From Epinephelus fuscoguttatus (taxonomy: Eukaryota; Chordata; Actinopteri; Perciformes; Serranidae): a stretch of DNA of 64,000 bases. The position numbers were made by a program, and so were the translations under genes. Below the pieces are notes generated by a model. That model was not told where the DNA came from. It searched no databases and saw nothing but the letters and a program-made list of their open reading frames with translations. Below, piece after piece: positions 48,944 to 61,700 of this stretch; within the stretch, counting starts at the first letter, position 1; the number at the start of each line of letters is the position of its first letter. Where the stretch lies: positions 21,655,207-21,719,206 of the forward strand of contig NC_064769.1 in assembly GCF_011397635.1 (NCBI RefSeq), in the 5' to 3' direction.

Positions 48944-51257
48944 TGCCGTCTCCACCCTTGACCTCGCAGTGAAAAGTTAGTGCACCCGAGGTTGAACTCT
49001 CCCAGATCTGCCTCCGCCGCAAACGCTGGGAAAGTGCCCCTGATGTACGCATATGCGTACATGCGAGCGTGTGTTTGCGTGTGAGTGTGGCAACACTTGG
49101 GGTGTCATGAATAGGAGAGATTTGACCCTCAACCCCTCTGACCTGTCCACACAAACGACCCCTTTAACCCAGCTCTGCTTTTGTCAGCCATGACTGCCTT
49201 GGTTTATTCAGACCGCCTGCCAAAGGAGGCAAAATTCATTATATACCACTTTGCTTATTATTTTCCACCCACGTTTATGTCTTTATGCTTCTGCTCATTT
49301 CTTCGCCATTCTTCCGTCATTCTCTTCCTTCTGCTCCCATCACTCCTCTTTCTGCTTTTTTCACAGCCTCTGTCCCGTCGACCTCAACTCAAGTGCTTAG
49401 TAGACTGAGCAGTGATACTAAATCATTTGCATCCTTAAATTTGCTATTAGTTTAGTCTTTCTCAGTTCTCAGCTAAAGATATACCACTGCAAAACTCAAG
49501 CCAAGGCCTTGACTTGAGTGCCACAGCATCTCTTGGAAAAATGATCATTTTTTAAAATAATTTATTTGTATTTTTCTATTTTTTATTCTTAAAAAAGCAT
49601 TCCTCTTGTGACATAAGTAGGATCTCCTTGAAGATTAATGTGCATATGTATGTAGAGTATGAGTGTGGACTATTGGCTGTGATAGATTTGACATTGTGTT
49701 CACACTTTGGATTAGTTTTGTGATATTTGTCTAATCTATGTAACTTAGATTATTGGTTTATGCATGTCATTTGCTATATTGAGGGATTCTGCATGTTATA
49801 AAATAATTTTTGACAGCGTTCTCTACAAACTAAGACATTTAAAACCTGCTGCTTATATTCTGTGATGCTGTGGGATCTTGTATTATTTCTTGTCCTAACA
49901 ACAGCTGTCGACAGAGTTTCTCAATATGGACCCCAAGGACCTCCAGGGGTCACTGGGGAGGTTCAAGGTGGTCCACTGCAGCAAAACCTGCTCTGAACAC
50001 TGCAGGAGATGCAAGCACATACCAGCTATGACCTCATCAGTAGGAGACTATTAAATAAGAGCATGTGTTGACTCTTGGACTGACAAACACTGGTGGCTAT
50101 TTATTTCAGCGAGTAATGGAAGCCATCGCCATGGTCTCATTCCCATCAGTTTCCTTTGCTTTGCAACTGTTGGCCTCATGTGTGACCTGTTTGAAACCTC
50201 TGGTGTCTTCTGTGTACAACTTCTGAAACTCTTTTTAATGATAGATTACGAGATGTATTTGAAATTTTGACGGACCACTTGGCTAAATACCAGAAACTCT
50301 CCAATGTTGGTGTTAAGAACTGCCACAGCTCCTCTTATTCAGTGATCAGTTGGCCTCCCACCTCTGTTTGGACTTCCCTCAGCGAAATGTGAAGAATTCC
50401 AATGAATATGAGGTTGGGCACCACAGTCTCAAGCCTCCAGTGGAGACTGTTTCAGTCATGAACCCTCCTGTCCATGTGGCATGCATCCCACCAGACTCTG
50501 TGTGCTTCAAACACGCAACCACCCAACTCCACCTTCACCAACACAGTTTTACATCCCACAGTGTTTTCCTAAAGTAAGTACACCTTATCTCATTATCATC
50601 TTTTTGGAGAAAGTTAAAATGACATCACAAGTGTGTGTGTCCCAGGGGTGCAGCACCAAATTCTGGGCCCTATGCATGAGCAGTCACTGTGGGCCCCCAT
50701 CCTTTCATCCTCTTTATCCATTTCCCTCTCACACACCTTTTGAGTTTTTTTTTTTTTTTACAGAGTCAGTTTGCTTTCTGTCCCTTTCCTTTCTTTCTCT
50801 TCTTTCCTGGAACCCCGTTTCAGTCCCTCACTCTGGTCTAGCCGCATTTAGAGATGCACTGTAGTGCAGGGGCAGACTCAACCATTTTGCAACTTGAACG
50901 GGTGAGAGGGCCCTCAGACAGTTTTCACATTTTTTTTTATAATACATTCTGTCTTTATATTGTTTTTTTTTTTTCAGCCAATTTTAATTTAGTTATGGCA
51001 CTTATTACTTAGAAATGCAAACAAAACCAAACTTTTCATGCCATGCTTTTAAAGTACTCCCTCCTGTTTGGGCTGTGGGTAATCAGTCCCGCTTTCACCT
51101 CCACTACGACGCCCCTGTATGCCTCTTAGAGTGTGTGAGGTAATCAAGACCTCCTCATAGCATCAGATGCAAACAAACAAATACAAAACCTCTTTGTCAT
51201 TTCTTTGAGATCTCACTATTGCTTCTGACACAGCAGGCCACATACAGTAATTGTGAT

Positions 51258-51370
51258 TAACATAGTGGTGGAAGAAACACTAAAGCGAAACACCACAGTG
51301 TAAAAATAGTTACAGGAAAATGTACTTAAAGCATCAAATGACATTATGCAGAATGCTCCCTTTAATGTGT
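51258..51370. repeat. Fragment of the GGTGGTGGAA family
   Basis: AGTGGTGGAAGAAACAC and GAAAATGTACTTAAAGCATC recall the ends of the element at 47577-48750. Confidence 0.5.
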
Positions 51371-52319
51371 TATGATATCACAGTGTTGCAACTAGTTTCA
51401 TTTCATTTCATGTCGTGTATTTATACAGGACAGGAATAAAAGGTAACTGGTGTGTGTTACAGTTAAAACTAGCCTGACTCACCCAGTAAAAACTGCAATA
51501 TAAATCACATTACAATACAATTTGAATGCTTCTTGTGTGGCATATTTTAATCTGCAACATCACATTTAGCAAATTTATCATTTGTTTTACATGTTGCAAA
51601 GATACAAATAATTATTGTTGCCAAATAACTGTAACAATAGCATGAAAATACTCACATGTAACCTCAGAAATGTACTTATATGTGCAGTAGTTACATCCCA
51701 GCATGAGCCAAAGAAGCAAATCAGAGGCCTCATGTAGTCACTCATCTTGTGTAATGGAGCTTCTCTTGGATCAAATCCTCCCTCTGCTGGTGAGTCTGTG
51801 AAACTGCTGCCAGGATAAACAAACATTTACTGATGCTTTTTATAGACTACAGCCTTATCTAATATATCTAATACAAATTATATTCCATAACAGTGGTCTT
51901 AAATGTGCATGCCCATTATATGTAAGCATGTAACGTATATCTATAGTGCAGATTTAATGTTTAGAATTGATGTGTGCACACACAGTGAGAATGTATTGCT
52001 GCAGTTGTATTTGTGTTTTAAGGTGCAAAAACTACACTTAGTTATTTGTTTAGAGGTTTGTCTGACTGCTTGTGTCGTAGTTTAGTCAACAGAGATTTAC
52101 GATTAACCCAAATCTGGCCAAATCACGCCTTCATCGTTTGGATAATGCGCTCAGACTTCTCCTGTGCCACCTCAGGCACAAAGCGGAAGTTGTAATGTAA
52201 CTATCTGACTCCTTTTGGATTTGCTCTCGGAAAAAGCCAGCCAGCTTGTACATAAAGTAAGAGGGGGAGGAAATTCGGGAAAACCCTTCTGACTTTCTTT
52301 TTTTTTTTTTTTTTTTTTT

Positions 52320-52403
52320 CTTGGACTGCTGACGCGTCCACCGGCTAACGTTAGGTGCTAGGTGCTGGAGCACCCTGGACTCAAACCCTCCCAAGCCTCC
52401 ACC
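52320..52403 (+). promoter_or_regulatory. CERCAM 5' leader / promoter-proximal region
   Basis: After a long T tract (about 52300-52319), this GC-richer stretch has no upstream ATG and ends in CTCCACC before the start codon, a good Kozak context. The transcription start is not determined. Confidence 0.4.
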
Positions 52404-52606
52404 ATGTTCCTCCACTTTCTACTTTTAGGGGCCTTTGTTTTCCAGGCTGAATGTTACTTTTCAGAGGAAATGTATCCAGAGGAGTCGAAGATGCAGCCTC
52501 CTACGGTGGTTATCGCTATCCTAGCCCGGAACACTGCGCACTCCCTGCCGTACTACCTCGGAGCTCTGGAGAGGCTCAACTACCCCAAAGATCGCATCTC
52601 TGTGTG
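52404..52606 (+). CDS. cercam: CERCAM exon 1: signal peptide and first GT strand
   Basis: 203 nt, phase 0 to 2. Signal peptide then [20 protein letters not shown]. The donor TGTG|GTGGGT is supported by frame to exon 2 (split Trp codon). Confidence 0.93.
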
Positions 52607-52709
52607 GTGGGTTTTTCCTGCATGGACACTGCCAGGCTGTTTGTACACGGCTCTCCTTTTTATCCGAGCCGTTCAAAAGGTCAATGGCATTTAAATGAGT
52701 TTGTGAAAG

Positions 52710-52740
<31 letters not shown>

Positions 52741-55700
52741 GTCCTACCCCTCCCCTGCTCCCTCAGCCTTTCACAGCCCTGCTGCCTTTCTCTCCGCCGC
52801 ATTCATTTCCTACTGTGGGCTGCATGACATTTTATTTTCTGGTAGAGTTTGTTGGCACTGATTTGCTTTCTTAGTAGTGATTTAAAGCCTAACACTAATG
52901 ATTAAAACCCCTAAAACTGATCTGTCCTCAGGGTTTTTAACAGTATGCCTCTGTGGGGTACTTAAGTGTACTTTATGTGTCTGTAAGTGACCCTGATCTC
53001 ATTTAACATCCATTCATCTTGTATATTTAAAGTTAGATTTGATGAACCTGGATCTATAAAACAGATGAGCTGTTGCTGGGTTACCTAACAGTATGAAATA
53101 TCACATGACATGATCTATGGCCAGTAATGATGTAGTAACACCAGTATGTGATGTGTGTTTTGTGTCATGATACTGTAGGTGGTGTGTGCAGGATATTAAA
53201 GTACACATGGGAAGAAAATCCTTTGTTACAGTATATGACATTTTATATCACAAAATCAATATGATGATAAAGAACGGTTTCAGAAAACCAACAGAGAAGT
53301 TGTGAGTGGATGAAATAACCAGACAAGAGTGTCTGATTTCAGATAATCCAGCAAATTACATGCCTAACAAATCAAAATATTTCATGTCATTGATGCAAAA
53401 ATCATAGAAAAATGGCATACTATACTTGGAGATGCTGTGGTGACCATCTTCTTGTTTAAAGAAAGCTTTCTTGGAAATTGTTGAAATGGTATGAAGGAAA
53501 ACAGATCCAAATATTCCTCATATTTTAGAGGTATTTCAGTGATTATTGTGGTTATACGATAAGAGCACAACTGTAGGCTGCCCCACTGAACTGAAAATGT
53601 GCAGTAGGACAATACTGATATTGTGATTGTGATACAAGACCAGATATCGTCTTCGATTTTGGGTATCATGATCGCAAGTGTGTTGTCTTTTCCTGGCTGT
53701 AAAGGCTGCATTACATTAAAGTGATGTCGTTTTATGAACTTACCAGACTGTTTTAGCTGCTCTGTTATTTGCTTTTACCCACTTACTCATTATATCTACA
53801 TCACTGATGATTATTTATCAAAAAATATATTGTGTGAAAGCACCAATAGTCAGCCCTGCAATATTGTAGCAATATTGATATAAAGGTATTTGGTGACACA
53901 TACAGTCATATTTGATTTTCTTCATATGGCCCAGCTCTACAAGAATGTGCTTAAAAATGTACAAGACAAAGAAAAATTGCTGCTCAACCACAAAGATGAA
54001 TCAAGTAATGATTTGCGTCTTAAAGATTTGTTGGAATTCATTTTCCCTCCATTAAACCAGCATTTGAAACATATCATCTCCTCATTCAGTGATTTGTCTT
54101 ACAACCTGTTTTCTCCGCACTCCTCAGGGCAGCCACGGATCACAATACAGATAACACCACGGCCATACTGAAAGAGTGGCTTACTGTCATGCAGAAGTTC
54201 TACCATTATGTTGAGTGGAGACCAATGGACCAGCCCACGTAAGTTCACATATATGAATGCATTTGTTCACAGCAGGGATCTGTGTGAGGGAACATCCTGT
54301 CCTGACTCTGTAGATCACAGCAAGTCTTACCTGGGACACCTTTGTAGGTGCAATGTCTTCACATCTATCTGTCTATGTGTTACATTATCACACAAAGGAA
54401 AGGAGTAAGCCAGTTTATTTAAGCCATATTTTTTATTTAACCAGGATCACAATCAGAGATTCCTTGACGTGTCATTTTGTTGGTTATAAATTAAACTTAT
54501 CAACTGGAGGTAATCAATATTAACACACCTTTATAGCCTGTAGTCTGTCAAAGGGGATCCACTGTGTTGCCTAAAGATAGCTCTCATTTTAACTCTCCAT
54601 AATGAGGAATGATGAGGCACTCCCCTGCTTGTCCGTACATGTAACTCTGTGTGGATGTGTGTCTGAGCTGAAGAGGCCATTAGTGGAAGTGATTTGTGCA
54701 TGCTAATTATACAGTCTGACTGTTTACAGTCACTGAACTCTGTAAACTGCTAGTCAGTTGTATTTTAAAGGGACAGTTCACCCCAAACTCAAAAATAGCC
54801 TACATATTTTTTATCTGTAGTGCTGTTTATCAGTCTAGATTGTTTTGGTGTGAGTTGCAGAGTGTTGGAGATATTGGCTGTAGAGATGTCTGCCTTCTCC
54901 TGAATATAATGGAACTAGATGGCACTCGGCTTGTGGTGCTCTAAGCCGCAAAAGCCACATTTGAAAAACTTAACAGCAATGTCTCTTTCCAGAAATCATG
55001 ACCTGGTTACTCAAGATAATCCACAGATCTTGTTGTGAACAGTTTCATGTAGGGACTATTTTCTTGCGCAGAAGGAAGCGTGCATCTACTCATAGACAAG
55101 CGGCTCAATATTAATGGTGTCCTCCACAGTTGAGCTGTAACTTTAGCTAGCTCAGTGGTGCTAGGTGAGCAAGCAGTAGATGCACGCTTCTTTCTTCATG
55201 GTGATTCAGTTGCCACGTGTAGTTTGGAAGAAAAAAAAGTTTCTACCAATAGTTTTCTAGCAAACTTCACCCACCAACCGTATCACCACAAAGAAGGAAG
55301 TGTGCATCTACTGCTAGCTCACGTAGCACCACTGAGCCAGCTAAAATTACAGCTCAATCAATGAGGACGCCAGTAATGTTTACATCTTGCGCTGTCATGA
55401 GGCTACCGTCTATGAGTAGATGCACGTTTCCTTCTGCGCAAGAAAATAGTCCTTACATGAAACTGCTCACAACAAGGTCTGTGGATTATCTTGAGTCACT
55501 GGGTCATGGTTTTTTTTAACAGACATTGCTGCTGAGTTTTTCATGTGTAGTTTTTTGGAGCTCTGAGCACCACAGGCTGAGTGCCATCTACTTCCATTAT
55601 ATTCAAGAGACAGCAGACATCTCTACAGCTGATATCTCCAACGCTCACCAACTCAAGCCAAAACAAACTAGACTGATAAATAGCACTACAGGTAAGAGGA

Positions 55701-58700
55701 CGAATATGTATGTTATATTTTGGGGTGAACTGTCCCTTTAAGCTGTGTTTAGCCATATAAAATGTTATGTAAATTTTGAGATTTAAGAAAATAGGAAATC
55801 AGTACAACATACTATAATGTCGTCATCATTTCTCTCTGTCTCAGGTCCTATGCAGGAGAGTTGGGTCCTAAGCACTGGCCCAACAGCAGATATGAGTATG
55901 TGATGAAGCTGAAGCAGGCGGCGCTCAACTTCGCCAGGAAACGCTGGGCCGATTACATCCTGGTACGTGATAAGATAATCTTTCTTGTGACAGCAGTGTA
56001 AGACTCATATCAGCACTGTCCCTTGATTTATCTGATGAGATTTGCTCCCCTCTCTGCTGCCGTTAATTCATCCAAGACAAAGTTTTGGCAACGATTGTTC
56101 CGGAGACACGACGCTACAGTCACTCTCCTGTTTTTTCTCTTTGTCTCCTCTGTGTCTCTGTTTCAGTACGCTGACACTGACAATATCCTCACCAACCCAG
56201 ACACACTCAACCTGATGATAGCAGAGAACAAGTCAGTCATCGCTCCCATGTTAGACTCTCAGGGAGCGTACTCCAACTACTGGTGCGGCATCACTCCACA
56301 GGTGAGTGTGAGCTTAATGGTAATCGTAAACTTGGATATACATTTATTTCTGTATTTGCACTTATTTTGTCCTGACATTCTTCCTGTGAATCCTAATCCA
56401 TCTCTCTCAGGGCTATTATCGTCGAACAGCAGAGTATTTCCCCACCCGTCACCGTCACAGAACGGGCTGCTTCCCTGTGCCCATGGTCCACTCCACTATT
56501 CTGCTGGATTTAAGGAAGGAAGGCATGAAGAAACTGGCCTTCTACCCTCCTCACGAAGACTACTCGTGGCCCTATGATGACATCATCGTGTTTGCCTTCT
56601 CCTGCCGGGCTGCAGGTTGGTTAGCACTCGTTTGGAGCTGTGTTTTTGTAATCGTATCCTCTTAAAAAAGCAAAATAATATATGAACAAAACACACTTTA
56701 CTGTAGAACAATGTCTTTTACACAATGAAGACGTGATTGATTTATTCATTTACTGATTCATTCATCTGTGTTGCTACCCAGAGGTACAAATGTACCTGTG
56801 TAACAAGGAGCGCTACGGCTACCTGAATGTCCCGGCCAAACCTCACCACACATTGGAAGATGATCGCCTCAACTTTGTCCACGTCCACCTTGAGTCCCTG
56901 AGTAAGAACAGACTGTATTCACTTTTAATATTAATAAAGCTGAGAATTATAGATCATTGTCCGGGCCTTTGTTATATTAAATTATGTCCCTCTCTTCTAA
57001 CTCCTGTTTCCTCTTTTCCAAACAGTTGATGGTCCTCCAATGCACCCCTCACGATTTGTCCATATGTTCCCCAAACAGAGAGACCTCATGGGCTTCGATG
57101 AGGTGAGAGACACCCCATTTTTTTTCTTCTTGTAGGGAAGTAGCCATGTTTCAAGAACACATTCTCAAATTTTAAATCTAAAATGATCATGACAAAACCA
57201 AGAATTCAGAGGTGAATAACCATGTGTCCTCCTCTCCTCAGATATTTCTGATCAATCTGCGACGGCGTGTTGACCGTAGAGACCGGATGTTGTTTTCTTT
57301 CAATGAGCTGGAGATTGACGTCAAGGTGGTGGATGCTGTGGATGGAAAGTGAGTACACTCGTCAGGGAGAGATTGAATATAGGGAGATCGCTCATCTGGC
57401 TTAGACAGAAAGTGATTGGAGTGTGTCTATGAAAAAATGTAGTGTTAAAGGAAAATGTGCATTGAAATCGTCTGTGGAGATTTGTGAATATAATAATATA
57501 ACACCCGCGCGCGTGTGTGTGTAGTGCCCTGAACAGCAGTGACATTAAGATCCTGGGTGTCGACCTGCTGCCAGGCTACTACGACCCGTTCTCTGGACGC
57601 ACACTAACCAAAGGAGAAGTGGGCTGCTTCCTCAGCCACTTCTTCATCTGGAAGGAGGTGAGAAGACACACACACATTACATGTGAAAGGCTTTATTGGT
57701 ATGACTGGGAGTGGTTTGCTGAGAACAAAGAGTCAATATAATGAAGAGGAAACCCATCTGATGGCATTTTCTGTAAACCTAGTATCAAATCTGTTAAAAA
57801 AATCAATTTTAAGAATGAAATTCAAAGAAGTAAACTCCATTTTTGCCATATAGGTAACATATTTTCCCTTTCGCTAAATCACTGCTCGCATGTTTTGTAA
57901 TTTTGTCTTTGCTACTACAGTAAAAGATGAGGAGAGAAAGATTTGATATTAAAAGTTTAATATTGGGCTGCTACTAACTTGGAAATGGGCTCAAAATAGA
58001 ACAAGCTATCAAAACACAAGCCTACTGGGTATCAGGGCTACAATTGACAATTATTTTCATTATCAACTAATCTGCTGATTATTTTTACAACTCACTAATG
58101 AATCAATTAATCATTTAGTCCACAAAATGTTAAAAAAAGTGGAAAATGCTCATCACAATTTCCCAGAACTCAAAGTGACATCTTCAATTTGCTTCTATTG
58201 TCCAACCAACAATTTTAAACCCAAAGACTCTTCATTTACTCTCATTATTAATACAGAAAAGCAGCAAAGTCTCAATTTTAAGAAGCTGGAACCAGCAAAT
58301 GTTTGAAATGTTTTCCTTGAAAAATGACTAAACAATCAATTGATTATCAAAATAGCTGGTGATTAATTTTCTTGAGACTGACTAATCGATTAATCAGCTA
58401 ATCTCTGCAGCCGTACCAGGAACACCATGTACTCAAGAAACTATCGGTTTATATTTTGAAGAGACCCTTTTTGAGTCTCACCTCTCTTTGTAACTGTCCC
58501 ATCTATTGTTTCTCCATCAGTTTAGTTTTCAACAACAAAGTCTTGATTGTTTTTGCTCTGTATTTAATCAGCCCTCTGAAACAGATGTTTTTCCTTCTTC
58601 TCCTCAGATGGTGGACATGCAGATGGACAAGGCGCTCGTGTTTGAAGATGATGTCCGTTTCCAGGCCAACTTCAAGCGACGAGTCCTGAAGCTGATGGAG

Positions 58701-61700
58701 GACGTTGAACAAGTGGAGCTGGACTGGGACATCATGTAAGATGGGCACATTTTAGTCACATGGTTCTTGTAAGGTTAGACTAAGTCAGTACAGTATCCTC
58801 AGAAGTATGTTGTGCATGTGTAGAACAGGAATGGGATCAGAAGTCAGAGGAAAGGAATGCAATACATACGACTTGTGTAGTTGTGTGTCAGTGTTTCTGT
58901 GATTATGTTTGTACAGGACATACAAACAACTGTTTGTAATTGAAAGCATGTGGGAATGATTAGACGGAGCTTCAGACACATGATAAAAGCATTTTAAAAA
59001 TATCTTTCAGCAGAAAGACGGGAAATGTACCAGCTTCTTTATTTGTGTGTTTTGTTGCTGCCATGACTTTTTAAAAAAGCTTAGACACACATGCAGAGCA
59101 AATGCTGCAAAAAAGCAGCGATACTTCAAAAATGATTTCGACCACATGGCAGCAAAGAACAGCAACTCTGCAGCAGAGTTCGGGACTCAGATGTTTTGGA
59201 CATTACTTCATTACTTCTTCAACTTTTTCTTTTTCTTCTTCCTCTGATTTCTCCCATCGTGGCTTAACGTTGCTGCAGATACCTTGGCAGGAAGCAGGTG
59301 AATCCTGGAAAGGAGGAGCCGCTGGAGCACGTTCGCAACTTGGTGTTTGCCGACTACTCGTACTGGACGCTTTCGTACGCCATCTCTCTGCAGGGAGCCC
59401 AAAAACTGCTCAACGCTGAGCCACTGTCCAAGATGCTTCCTGTCGACGAGTTCCTCCCCATCATGTACGACAAACATCCCAAGTAAGTATGACGACAGCA
59501 ATGAATCCACCAGCTGAAATTTGTTGCATTTATTGATGCACACCTCTTACTTTTCTTATTTTAATATGTGATCTTAATGAACATTTTTATAAAGGTTGTT
59601 TCAATCATTTTCACATTTAGCAATTTCTACGATAAAACTTTATTTTCAGCACTCTCCAACATCGCTTCGCTGCCAGACCTATAAATCTAAAACGGACCTC
59701 TTTAATTGCTAAAACATTCTTCCGAATAAACTTGTATACATGCTACAGATATATTTAGCGTAGTTATAGATTAAAGAGCTATAGTGAAGTCTGTGGGTTC
59801 TTTGAAAAAAGGGTCAGTTCAGGGTATGATCTCTATTCTTGTCAGTTTAACATGCAGCATTTGTCGAGCTGAATTAGAAACACAACATCTCAAAGTAGGT
59901 CTGTTTATGATGTGCAGGTTTTATAGCAGCATCTCTCTCTGGAAATGATTGTCTGAAGTTTGGGCAAGTCTGGATTGCAACTTTTTTTTGGCACAGTGTG
60001 GTTACCAGATGTACTTGAACAGCCAGAGGGGATTCAGATGTTTGTGGCAAACTTGTGCTGAGCTTTTGTAAAATTAACATTTCTTTTAACGTTTTTAGCT
60101 ATGCTGTTGGCATGCCTGGAGGAATGGGAAAGTCAGCAGGTCTGACTCGGCCCACCAGTTTGATCCAGACTGAAATATCTCGGCAAGAGATGAGGATTGG
60201 GGTGGATTGCCATGAAATTTTGTACAGACAGTAGTTGTACCCAGAGGATGAATCTTAGCGTGGCTCTGACTCCCTTAAGTTTCCTCTTGCACTGCCACGA
60301 GATTCACATTTTTGTTTTATGGTGAAATGTCTGGACAACTACTGGATGGATCGTCATAAACTTTGGTACTGTCTTTCATATTCGGCTCAGGGTGAATAAC
60401 TAAGATGGCCCCTTGACTTTCCAATCAGCCCCATCAAAATACTAGATTTGTCCAGTATCAAATGACTGGAGTCACAAATTTAATGACTTTTAACTCAACA
60501 AAATCAAAAAAGACTTGCAACTTAACTTGGACTTAAACACCAAAGACTTGTGATTTCACTGGGACTTGGAGCCTTTTGGCCTTCAAAATACCTGATACCT
60601 TCCCTTAGGTCAATTAGGGAAAAGAAAGTTATAGAATTTTGTCCAATATGAGATGAGTTAAATACAAGAAGACAGGAAAGAAACATACAAAATGTATTAT
60701 TTTGTGGTGCTGGCTAATAGCGCCATGCTATGAAAGTTCAATGTCAGCACTACATTTTTTCTGATTAAGTTTAGTCTCACTTGTTTTAACAAATAAAAAC
60801 CAATTTTAAAAGCATCTACAATTACTGATTAAAATATAACTAGTACATTTGATGAAGAGCACACTGACTTCTTAAGGACTCAAAACTCAAATGTAAGGAC
60901 TTGGGAATTGACTTGGGATTTGAGTGCAAAGACTTGAGACTTGAGAAACACTGACTTGGTCCCACCTCTCTCCATAACTGCTGGTAATTCCTTCGGCCTT
61001 GGCTGCACTTTGTGTTTAGAGCAAATGAACTAGCATGCTAACACACTAAGCTAAACATTATACCTGCTAAACATTAGCATATTAGCATTGTCATCATGAA
61101 ATGTTAGCATGCCATCCCAAGTACAGCCTCACAGAGCTGCTTGCATGGCGGTGGACTTAAGTTTACTTTCTTTTATTCATGTTGCCTTCACAGGTGGTCC
61201 AACAAAGTTTGTTCTAAAACAGCAACAACATTTAGGTCCTCCCACCAGTCCAAAAATGTCCACTGCTCCTCCTTCTGTTCCCACATTAACCAGGCCCCCA
61301 GGAAGTGCGGCAGGCTTTGAGGCCAATTCTTATAGTGGTCAAACATCCATTTACATCCATAACAAGATGCCTTGTGGCCCAAAAAGACTTTTTCCCCTTT
61401 GCCTATGTGGCGAAAGAGACGTCTGTCAATCTGTAGATACATTTTTTTGAGCATAACAGCCCCTGCGAAATCACTTGTCTCACTATCAGGAATTGATCCA
61501 TTCAGTCCAATAACATTTCTAAAATCTGGAAGAGCTGCAAGATTATATCATTTCATCACATCACAGAGGCAGTGGCTGTGGACTCCATTTAGTCATGTTG
61601 GCTCCGCATTTTATCTCCATTCCTGGCTAAACCGGATGTTACTGGCTCGGCCGTCAGAAGCTTTTGGTGCTCCTGCTCTATGGGCCTCACAGTGCAGCAG

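Larger units (their letters stand above)
39761..52319. other. Intergenic region mir-219-2 to CERCAM, transposon-dense
   Basis: 12.5 kb without a recognisable gene. From 40.1 to 48.8 kb it is largely repeats: four copies of one family plus the nested insertion block and the element 47577-48750. From 48.9 to 52.3 kb I see a CA microsatellite (48900-48941), a repeat fragment at 51258-51370 and little else; 50640-50960 looks repeat-derived but is unclassified. Confidence 0.7.
52607..54127 (+). other. CERCAM intron 1
   Basis: 1.5 kb. It starts with a (CAG)n tract and holds a dispersed repeat (53316-53402) followed by repeat-like sequence to about 53900. No coding sequence. Confidence 0.7.
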
